Below are positions 1-5,158 of a stretch of DNA of 5,158 bases, one piece after another. The DNA comes from Calditrichota bacterium (GTDB lineage: Bacteria; Zhuqueibacterota; Zhuqueibacteria; Zhuqueibacterales; Geothermadaptataceae), in NCBI GenBank assembly GCA_008501545.1, contig QQUM01000708.1:1-5158 (forward strand), written 5' to 3'. The position numbers and the translations under genes are program-made. A model generated the notes under the pieces. It made no database searches. It worked only from the letters and a program-made list of their open reading frames with translations, and was not told the DNA's origin. Position 1 is the stretch's first letter; each line of letters starts with the position of its first letter.

Positions 1-547
1 GGTGATGTGCAGCAAGATTTTCGATTTCGGCTGTGACGTCAATAGATCCTTTGTCGATGTCGGGAATTATGCGCACCCAGGGGATGCGGCCGGGGCCGTA
101 AAAATGTAACTTCACATCGCCCCAAATTCCGGGAATCCAGGCCAGTTTTTCCTGATCATTACCGACAGCGCTGTGCTCCGGCAAAGTGTGTTTCTGCCCA
201 ACTCGAATGAGCAGTACGTTTTCGCTGTCAAGTTGCAAAAATTTAGTCAAGTCGAACCATTGGCTCGTGTAGCAGGGAATGTCCTCACCTATAAGATGCC
301 CGTTCAACCAAACCTGGGCGCCGAACTGTACGTGCTCCAATTGCAAAATGACATGTTGTTCAGGATGAATTTCAGATGGGATAAAATGTGTTTTATACCA
401 AAAATAATCGAAACTTTGCCAGTCAAATGAAGGATCGGCACAATCCACCAAAGACGGAACAGGAACCGAATGGCGCCATTGCAAAGGCATGTCTTCCCCC
501 GGTGCGAGGCGCCAGGCGCTGTTCAAGTTTTTGCATTGATATGGCAT
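1..547 (-). CDS. GH2-family glycoside hydrolase, N-terminal sugar-binding domain (partial, C-terminus beyond window)
   Basis: The reading frame is open from an ATG at 547-545 to the left edge, giving 182 residues with no stop. The visible part looks like the N-terminal jelly-roll (sugar-binding) domain of GH2 enzymes. Characteristic pieces are 'WYKTHFIP' (about residues 50-57), 'LQLEHVQFGAQVWLNGHLIGE' split over residues 68-88 with the typical V-W-x-N-G core, 'NVLLIRV' (110-116) and 'PGIWGDVKL' (139-147). The catalytic barrel would lie outside the window, so the enzyme activity (beta-galactosidase, beta-glucosidase, beta-mannosidase or a non-catalytic relative) cannot be told. No signal peptide is visible at this start, since the N-terminus is polar, so the protein may be cytoplasmic. 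The ATG follows the GH144 stop codon by 3 nt in the same frame, and an AGG at 556-554 overlapping that stop is a fair ribosome site, so translation is probably coupled. Family assignment is good; substrate is unknown. Confidence 0.82.
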   Translation of the reverse strand, partial: MPYQCKNLNSAWRLAPGEDMPLQWRHSVPVPSLVDCADPSFDWQSFDYFWYKTHFIPSEIHPEQHVILQLEHVQFGAQVWLNGHLIGEDIPCYTSQWFDLTKFLQLDSENVLLIRVGQKHTLPEHSAVGNDQEKLAWIPGIWGDVKLHFYGPGRIPWVRIIPDIDKGSIDVTAEIENLAAHH

Positions 548-550
548 CGC

Positions 551-2230
551 TTACCTGAGATAAAGCATTTTTTGCGTTTGCACACCACGCTCGCTGACCA
601 GGCGTGACCAATACACGCCTGTGGGTAATTTGCTTGCATCCCAGGACAATGAATGGGCGCCGGCTTGCAGTCGTGTGTCGAGCAGGGTTGTGACTTTCTG
701 TCCTGTAGCATTGTAAATATCCAGCGCTACATATTGCGTTTGCTGGAGTTCGAAAGTAATTGTTGTGTTGGAGTTGAACGGATTGGGGTAGTTGCCCAGT
801 TTAAATTTACGAACAGGTGCTATTTCTTCTTGAACAGCCGTGGTTTCCAACCAGCCACCGGTAAATCCCGCCCGTTGCAATCCGCGCACGATAATCGGAT
901 CCTTTTTCATGGTATTCCAAACCAATTCACTGCGCAGATTTTCTGCCATGAGCAAAATTGGCCCCTGGTCGATGCCGATGTAATCCGTATCGAACCAGTT
1001 TACGGAATCGTTGAACGCATCGCGGAATCCGTGGTCGCTGTAGAGTTTCGAGCCATATTTATCTTTCATATGCCGCAATGCCGGCAAGACGATTTCAGGC
1101 GCATAAACGATCGAGCCGCCCGCCGCAGTTGGTGTGATGGTGCCGTCATCGACGACATTTGGGCCGCTGGCGCCTCGCGCTTGATAACCATTGTAGCCAA
1201 AATTTTTCGGGCCATCGCATGCTGTCAAACCCCATTCGGTTTCGCCGTAGTTTGGCCAGTTTTTCGGATTGGCGATGCAATAGGCACGATTGGCATAGGT
1301 CGCTCGACGGGCGTTTTCGAAATAGTCGTATTTCTCGCCTAATATTTCCAGTTCGTCGTTGTAAATACCACGAAAATCGATCCAGGCGTGGGGGTATTGG
1401 TGTCCGAAAAGCGGGGCAAAAACGATGAACGGATGGGCAAAATTCGTGGTCGTCTGGATTCGGTATCCGCTTTTCCAATAAGACCATGAACTCTCGGACA
1501 GTGGATTGAGATCACCGCCAATGGCCAGGATATACAGCAACATCGCCTCGTTGTAGCCGCGGTACTCAAAATTGATGAAACCGCTCTCCGGCCGCCATCC
1601 CCCGGAGATGCCGCGATTGTTGGGATTACGCATAAAACGCCAGTCTACGCGCTCGAGAATTACTGTGGCGCTATCGCGAATTGCGCTTTCAAGATCATTA
1701 CCCGGATCGTCAAAATAATTGCGCACGAAAATAACACCCAGCATCATGAGCGCAGTGTCGATGCTGCTCAACTCACTATTCCATGCGCGCGAAAGCGAAT
1801 TGGCGTCGAGCCAGTGGTAATACCAGCCTCGATAACCGATGACACCATTGGCATCCCGGCTCATTTTTCCTCGCAAAAGTGCTCGCAACGCCAGATCCAC
1901 ACGCTGAGCAGCCTGTTCGCGGGTAACGTAGCCGCGCTCCGCGCCGATGCCATATGCTGTCAGTCCAAAACCAACGGAGGCAATGGAAATATGACTATTG
2001 GAAGTCGAATGATCCGTTGAGCGGTCGGGATTCAGTCCTGTACCGCCGTGGGCTTTGTTCCAGAACCAATTGAACGTGTCGTGCTGCAATTGGTCTAAAA
2101 AAAACGAGTCGTCTGCGCTGATCTCATAAGGTGGCGCTTCCCAATAGGCCTGATAATCTTGCGCCGTTAATGTAAAGCTGCACAAAACAAAAAGAAGCGG
2201 AAGCAATTTTAGTTGAGGGGGTATTTGCAT
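551..2230 (-). CDS. Secreted GH144-family (endo-beta-1,2-glucanase-like, glycoamylase-domain) enzyme with T9SS sorting domain
   Basis: The 559-residue protein has three parts: a signal peptide (about 1-23, hydrophobic core then LTA/QDY), an (alpha/alpha)6-type glycoamylase-like domain (about 40-460) and a C-terminal sorting domain (about 477-559). Motifs I recognise from the GH144/PF10091 family are SIASVGFGLTAY (82-93), ELSSIDTAL (153-161), GWRPESGF (211-218), NEAMLLYILA (227-236), HQYPHAWIDFRGI (277-289), YFENARRAT (303-311), WGLTACDGP (333-341), DDGTITPTAA (361-370) and GIDQGP (419-424). Characterised GH144 members hydrolyse beta-1,2-glucan, either endo or releasing sophorose; which mode applies here cannot be read from sequence. 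The enzyme should act outside the cell or on its surface. I chose the ATG at 2230-2228 because AAGAAGGA (2245-2238) sits 7 nt upstream. An in-frame TTG at 2251 would put charged residues before the leader and lies in a palindrome. A GH2 gene follows after 3 nt. Catalytic residues were not assigned individually. Confidence 0.92.
   Translation of the reverse strand: MQIPPQLKLLPLLFVLCSFTLTAQDYQAYWEAPPYEISADDSFFLDQLQHDTFNWFWNKAHGGTGLNPDRSTDHSTSNSHISIASVGFGLTAYGIGAERGYVTREQAAQRVDLALRALLRGKMSRDANGVIGYRGWYYHWLDANSLSRAWNSELSSIDTALMMLGVIFVRNYFDDPGNDLESAIRDSATVILERVDWRFMRNPNNRGISGGWRPESGFINFEYRGYNEAMLLYILAIGGDLNPLSESSWSYWKSGYRIQTTTNFAHPFIVFAPLFGHQYPHAWIDFRGIYNDELEILGEKYDYFENARRATYANRAYCIANPKNWPNYGETEWGLTACDGPKNFGYNGYQARGASGPNVVDDGTITPTAAGGSIVYAPEIVLPALRHMKDKYGSKLYSDHGFRDAFNDSVNWFDTDYIGIDQGPILLMAENLRSELVWNTMKKDPIIVRGLQRAGFTGGWLETTAVQEEIAPVRKFKLGNYPNPFNSNTTITFELQQTQYVALDIYNATGQKVTTLLDTRLQAGAHSLSWDASKLPTGVYWSRLVSERGVQTQKMLYLR
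554..802 (-). other. C-terminal T9SS (Por) type-A-like sorting domain
   Basis: The last 83 or so residues start with KLGNYPNPFNSNTTITFEL and carry ALDIYNATGQKV, a W-D-(A)-S-x-L-P-T-G-V-Y segment and the end KMLYLR. This is the beta-sandwich plan of Por secretion C-terminal sorting domains (and the related FlgD-Ig-like tails) found in FCB-group bacteria. The domain directs export by the type IX secretion system, usually with removal of the tail. The T9SS machinery itself is not in this window. Confidence 0.85.
2162..2230 (-). other. Signal peptide of the GH144-type enzyme
   Basis: Residues 1-23 counted from the ATG at 2230 form a short N-region with one lysine, a leucine-rich core (LLPLLFVL) and a small-residue end, LTA before QDYQ, which suits signal peptidase I. 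The cysteine at residue 17 is preceded by Val-Leu, which does not make a proper lipobox, so a lipoprotein is less likely. Confidence 0.75.
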
Positions 2231-2237
2231 TTTGCAA

Positions 2238-2245
2238 TCCTTCTT
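2238..2245 (-). promoter_or_regulatory. Ribosome binding site of the GH144-type gene
   Basis: Read on the minus strand, AAGAAGGA ends 7 nt before the ATG at 2230. This is the strongest Shine-Dalgarno match in the window. It decides the start in favour of the ATG over the upstream TTG at 2251. It begins only 4 nt after the palindrome at 2250-2282. Confidence 0.8.
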
Positions 2246-2249
2246 CGGC

Positions 2250-2282
2250 AACTCTGACAGGATTCAAAACCCTGTCAGAGTT
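2250..2282. repeat. Perfect 12-bp inverted repeat, probable dispersed intergenic palindrome
   Basis: The arms AACTCTGACAGG (2250-2261) and CCTGTCAGAGTT (2271-2282) are perfectly complementary around a 9-nt loop. In the minus-strand transcript the hairpin lies 4 nt upstream of the GH144 ribosome site. It is followed there by GCCG, so it does not look like an intrinsic terminator in that direction. In the plus direction it is followed by a T-rich run (2281-2298). From memory, palindromes built on CCTGTCAGA/G are common between genes of FCB-group genomes, so this is probably one copy of a family; only one copy is in the window. Confidence 0.85.
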
Positions 2283-2292
2283 TACTTTTATT

Positions 2293-2322
2293 TTTATATA
2301 ATTTATGACGCCACTATTCCAA
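2293..2322 (-). promoter_or_regulatory. Possible promoter in front of the GH144-type gene
   Basis: On the minus strand TTGGAA (2322-2317) is followed after 16 nt by TATATA (2300-2295), or after 18 nt by TATAAA (2298-2293). This overlaps the end of the ATPase gene. If used, it would place the palindrome at 2250-2282 in the 5' leader. The match rests only on AT-rich hexamers, and FCB-group promoters often differ from this consensus, so it is weak. Confidence 0.2.
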
Positions 2323-3418
2323 TTCGATTTCCCGTCGCCGCATCAAAAAAATACATGCGATCCACATCAAAAGCGACATTGACAATACCGCCACGGTGAT
2401 ATGTTCGGTCAGACGCGGTACGCATGCAAAGTTTTTGGCCGTTATCAGCCTGCAAATACAAATAGATTTCACTGCCAAGGGGTTCAACTGCTTCAATGGT
2501 CATCCTGTATTTGGCGGTCAAGTTTTTCTGTGAATCCATATCCGCGTCGAAGACGTCTTCAACACGCACGCCGAGGGTGCAATCGGATGAGCGGGATTTT
2601 TTCAGATTTGCTGCGAGCATCGGCGGCAGCTCTATCGTTAAACCATCTGATTTGAATTCATTTGATTCACCGAATTGCAAAATGCCGGGTATAAAATTCA
2701 TCGTTGGGCTGCCGATAAATCCAGCGACAAACAGGTTGTGTGGATTGTTATACAGATTGAGCGGTGTGTCGATTTGCTGGATGATTCCATCTTTGAGCAC
2801 AACGATGCGATCGCCCATGGTCATGGCTTCAACCTGATCGTGAGTGACGTAAACCATCGTCGCTTGTAAACGGGCGTGCAGTTGTTTGAGCTCGATGCGC
2901 ATTTGCACCCGCAATTTGGCATCCAGATTCGAAAGCGGTTCATCGAATAAAAACACCTTCGGCTGGCGCACGATGGCCCGACCGATAGCCACCCGCTGCC
3001 GCTGTCCGCCGGAAAGCGCGCCGGGTTTGCGATCGAGATAGGCGTCAATTTCTAAAATCCGGCTCGCATTAGCCACGCGTTTTTTGATTTCATTTTTAGG
3101 ATATTTGCGCATTTTGAGGCCAAACGCCATGTTGTCGAACACGGTCATGTGGGGATAAAGCGCGTAGTTTTGAAAAACCATGGCGATGTCGCGGTCTTTT
3201 GGCACAACGTCGTTCACTTTTTTTTCGTCGATAAAAAGCGTGCCGTCGCTGATTTCTTCCAAACCCGCAATCATACGCAAGAGCGTCGATTTACCGCAGC
3301 CGGAGGGGCCGACAAGCACGATAAATTCCTTGTCCTCGATGGTGAAACTTGCATTATAGACCGCTTTAACTTCACCGTCGTATATTTTTGTCACGTTGTT
3401 TAGTTGAATTGTAGCCAT
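2303..3418 (-). CDS. ugpC: ABC sugar-import ATP-binding protein, MalK/UgpC/MsmK class
   Basis: The 371-residue protein is full length for the CUT1-type importer ATPase family. It shows Walker A GPSGCGKST (37-45), the Q-loop glutamine at 83 in VFQNYALYPHM, the signature LSGGQ (135-139), Walker B VFLFDE (155-160), the D-loop SNLDAKLR and the switch histidine 193 in VTHDQ. A C-terminal regulatory OB/TOBE region (about 240-371) contains GVRVEDV and ends near MYFFDAATGNRI. The protein would bind a pair of inner-membrane permeases and power uptake of a sugar or oligosaccharide. The symbol marks the family only; glycerol-3-phosphate is not implied. No permease or binding protein is in the window, so the ATPase may be shared among importers, as MsmK is in some bacteria. 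It lies between two glycan-active genes on the same strand, 72 nt before the GH144-type gene. Its start has only an A-rich leader rather than a clear Shine-Dalgarno. Function is sure; substrate is unknown. Confidence 0.95.
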   Translation of the reverse strand: MATIQLNNVTKIYDGEVKAVYNASFTIEDKEFIVLVGPSGCGKSTLLRMIAGLEEISDGTLFIDEKKVNDVVPKDRDIAMVFQNYALYPHMTVFDNMAFGLKMRKYPKNEIKKRVANASRILEIDAYLDRKPGALSGGQRQRVAIGRAIVRQPKVFLFDEPLSNLDAKLRVQMRIELKQLHARLQATMVYVTHDQVEAMTMGDRIVVLKDGIIQQIDTPLNLYNNPHNLFVAGFIGSPTMNFIPGILQFGESNEFKSDGLTIELPPMLAANLKKSRSSDCTLGVRVEDVFDADMDSQKNLTAKYRMTIEAVEPLGSEIYLYLQADNGQKLCMRTASDRTYHRGGIVNVAFDVDRMYFFDAATGNRIGIVAS

Positions 3419-3445
3419 AAATTCTTTTTTTTTGGGTTAAATTAG
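3419..3445 (-). promoter_or_regulatory. A-rich translation leader of the ATPase gene
   Basis: Immediately upstream of the ATG at 3418 the minus strand reads a run of nine A followed by GAATTT. There is no good Shine-Dalgarno sequence. A-rich leaders of this sort often stand in for one in Bacteroidota and relatives, so the assigned ATG is still reasonable, and the encoded N-terminus (MATIQLNNVTKIY) fits the family. Confidence 0.45.
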
Positions 3446-3459
3446 AATCCAGACAAGAT

Positions 3460-3560
3460 TGTCATTTCGAGGCGTTTTTTGTCGAGAAATCTTAGAATGT
3501 GGTTGTAACTGCATGGGTCAAATAAGATTTCTCACCCAAAAAAGCGGGTTCGAAATGACA
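3460..3560. repeat. MITE-like palindromic intergenic element (TGTCATTTCGA ... TCGAAATGACA)
   Basis: The element begins TGTCATTTCGA (3460-3470) and ends with its exact complement TCGAAATGACA (3550-3560). A second inverted pair, GAGAAATCTTA (3484-3494) and TAAGATTTCTC (3523-3533), lies inside. The sequence between outer and inner pairs is T/A-rich and only partly matched. A 28-nt centre (3495-3522) would be the loop. I recognise this pattern as a common noncoding repeat of many Bacteroidota-like and other genomes. It encodes no protein, and no clear target duplication is seen. It sits between the GH3 stop and the ATPase start, where a long hairpin could end or stabilise the GH3 message. Confidence 0.8.
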
Positions 3561-3588
3561 GAACTCTACGGATTCGAAGGAACTCAAC

Positions 3589-5158
3589 TTAATGCGTTAA
3601 AACCTCAAACCTTTCTTCGAGAATATCGACGGAATTGCCGCCGGCAAACACTTTGAAAAATCCCGGTTCGACAATGCGTTCCATTTGCATGTTGTAAAAT
3701 TCCAAATCCGCTGCTGTGAGTTGAAAAATGACACGTCTGGTTTCGCCGGCTTTGAGATGGATGCGTTCAAAACCGCACAATTGTTTGACCGGTCGCGTCA
3801 CAGATCCGATTTCATCCCGAATATACAATTGAACCACTTCATCGCCATTCCTTTTCCCCGTGTTCATCACGTCGACACTCACGTTGAGGGTGTCAACAGT
3901 CGTCATTGTTTTTCCGCTTAATGTCAGATTTTTGTATTCAAATGTTGTGTAACTCAATCCAAAGCCAAACGGATAGAGCGGCGTCCAGTGGACGTCCAGA
4001 TATTTTGACGTCCATACGATGTTTTCATCCGCCGGGCGGCCGGTATTTTTGTGGTTGTAATAAAGTGGGATTTGCCCGACGTTGCGTGGAAAAGTCACCG
4101 GTAATTTGCCGCCGGGATTGAAATCACCAAACAGCACATCTGTCACCGCACGTCCCATTTGGCTACCAAGGTACCAGGTTTCCAGAATTGCCGGCACATG
4201 TTCATCAAGCCAGGTTATGGACAGCGGCCGGCCATTCATTAACATGGCAACCACCGGTTTTCCGGTTGCAACTATTTCTTGTGCCAATTCCAACTGCACG
4301 CCGGGCAGATCCAGCGAAGAGCGATTGCTCGCTTCGCCGCTCATGCCACCATTTTCGCCCAAAACCAGCACGACAGCGTCGGATTGCTTCGCCAATTTCA
4401 CCGCATCGGCGAAGCCGTCGCGTTTGTTGGATTCTGGAGTTGTATATCCTTTCGAGAAACGGATTATGCAGTTTGGCAACGCCTCCCGAATTCCCTGAAG
4501 CACAGTAATGGCCTCGTCAGCGCGACCTGCGCCGTGCCAGGAGCCTAACGATGAACGGGCATCATCAGCCAATACGCCAATAACTGTGAGTGATTTAATA
4601 TTTTTCGAAAGGGGTAATATTTGCTTTTCGTTTTTAAGCAGAACGATCGATTCGCGTGCGATTTTATGTGAGGCTTTCAGATGATTCTTATGCAACAGCA
4701 ACTCATTTTCGCGTTTGGCATCGTGGTAATGAAAGGGATCGGCAAACAGCCCACTCTGGTATTTAAGTTTCAATACGCGACGCACAGCTTTGTCAATGAT
4801 CGCCATCGGAAGTTCGTTTTTCTGTACGGCTATCGGCAATTTATTCAAATAAATATCGCTCACCATATCGATATCGACGCCGGCGTTTAAAGCCAGAATA
4901 CCCGCTTGTACTGAGTCTGTAGCGATACCGTGGTAGAGCAACTCCATCACGCCGGTGAAATCGCTGATAACCAGACCTTCGAATCCCCATTGCTTACGCA
5001 GCACATCGTTGATGAGCCGGCCATTGGCATGCATGGGGATACCGGCAATTTCGTTGAAAGATGCCATTATGGTCGCAACACCGGCATTTACTGCGGCATG
5101 AAACGGCGGCAGGTAAATTTCCCGCAAGGTGCGTTCGGAAATATCGGCTGTGTTATAA
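3589..5158 (-). CDS. bglX: GH3 beta-glucosidase, BglX-like (partial, N-terminus beyond window)
   Basis: The frame is open from the right edge (first whole codon 5157-5155) to a TAA at 3591-3589, giving 523 residues that begin YNTADISERTLREIYLPPF. This is the end of the GH3 N-terminal barrel, then the alpha/beta sandwich, then the fibronectin III-like domain. The nucleophile is probably the Asp of GLVISDF (codon 4962-4960). The likely acid/base is the Glu of MSGEASNRSS (codon 4335-4333), followed by LDLPGVQ and NGRPLSI. PFGFGLSYTTFEY leads into the C-terminal domain, which holds GDEVVQLYIRD and KQLCGFERIHL. About a third of a typical 750-residue BglX is missing, including any signal peptide, so its compartment is unknown. 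The family removes terminal beta-linked glucose from oligosaccharides. Pairing with a GH144 enzyme suggests sophoro-oligosaccharides as substrate, which is inference; xylosidase or other GH3 activities remain possible. Confidence 0.95.
   Translation of the reverse strand, partial: YNTADISERTLREIYLPPFHAAVNAGVATIMASFNEIAGIPMHANGRLINDVLRKQWGFEGLVISDFTGVMELLYHGIATDSVQAGILALNAGVDIDMVSDIYLNKLPIAVQKNELPMAIIDKAVRRVLKLKYQSGLFADPFHYHDAKRENELLLHKNHLKASHKIARESIVLLKNEKQILPLSKNIKSLTVIGVLADDARSSLGSWHGAGRADEAITVLQGIREALPNCIIRFSKGYTTPESNKRDGFADAVKLAKQSDAVVLVLGENGGMSGEASNRSSLDLPGVQLELAQEIVATGKPVVAMLMNGRPLSITWLDEHVPAILETWYLGSQMGRAVTDVLFGDFNPGGKLPVTFPRNVGQIPLYYNHKNTGRPADENIVWTSKYLDVHWTPLYPFGFGLSYTTFEYKNLTLSGKTMTTVDTLNVSVDVMNTGKRNGDEVVQLYIRDEIGSVTRPVKQLCGFERIHLKAGETRRVIFQLTAADLEFYNMQMERIVEPGFFKVFAGGNSVDILEERFEVLTH

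Noticed and set aside
173..430. An 85-codon plus-strand open frame near the left end
   Set aside because: It is antisense to the GH2-type coding sequence, whose minus-strand translation is clearly meaningful.
653..1342. A 229-codon open frame on the plus strand inside the GH144-type gene
   Set aside because: It lies wholly antisense to a gene with strong family motifs, has no recognisable domain and no ribosome site I could support.
551..2230. Lipoprotein reading of the GH144-type leader because of Cys17
   Set aside because: The residues before the cysteine (F-V-L) lack the small residue required at -1, and a good signal peptidase I site follows.
2250..2298. Rho-independent terminator for the ATPase gene
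   Set aside because: In the ATPase direction the stem is followed by GCCGAAG rather than a U-run; the T-rich side is only on the opposite strand.
3459..3656. A 65-codon plus-strand open frame across the intergenic element
   Set aside because: It runs through the palindromic repeat into the GH3 3' end, and the translation shows no domain. The repeat looks noncoding.
4082..4548. Overlapping plus-strand open frames in the GH3 region
   Set aside because: They are antisense to the GH3 SGEA/NGRPL region and read as low-complexity shadow proteins.

Overview
All four genes lie on the minus strand and read right to left: GH3 beta-glucosidase, then an ABC-transporter ATPase, then a secreted GH144-type (beta-1,2-glucanase family) enzyme, then a GH2-type protein. 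The first and last are cut by the window edges. This looks like part of a glycan-use gene cluster. The secreted enzyme ends in a 'YPNPFN' C-terminal domain of the type IX secretion (T9SS) sorting class. That points to the FCB group of bacteria (Bacteroidota, Ignavibacteriota, Calditrichota, KSB1-like lineages). The intergenic palindromic repeats seem to fit the same group, but the sequence does not fix the phylum.

Layout from right to left. (1) 5158-3589: C-terminal 523 residues of a BglX-like GH3 enzyme; the N-terminus lies outside the window. (2) 3588-3419: a 170-bp gap filled mostly by a roughly 100-bp element with inverted arms (3460-3560), followed by an A-rich leader. (3) 3418-2303: a complete MalK/UgpC/MsmK-class sugar-import ATPase with every nucleotide-binding motif intact. 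(4) 2302-2231: a short gap with a possible AT-rich promoter, a perfect 12-bp palindrome and a strong Shine-Dalgarno sequence. (5) 2230-551: a complete exported GH144-family enzyme with signal peptide, catalytic domain and sorting domain. (6) 547-1: the N-terminal 182 residues of a GH2-type protein. It starts 3 nt after the previous stop and looks translationally coupled to it.

How the genes may work together (inference). The exported GH144 enzyme would cut beta-1,2-glucan into sophoro-oligosaccharides. An ABC importer powered by the ATPase would take up the products, with its permeases and binding protein encoded elsewhere. The GH3 enzyme, and perhaps the GH2 protein, would then release glucose. 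GH144 next to GH3 recalls the beta-1,2-glucan locus described in Bacteroides thetaiotaomicron. Here, however, an ABC ATPase sits between them and no SusC/SusD pair is visible. No RNA genes, CRISPR arrays, transposases or phage genes were seen.
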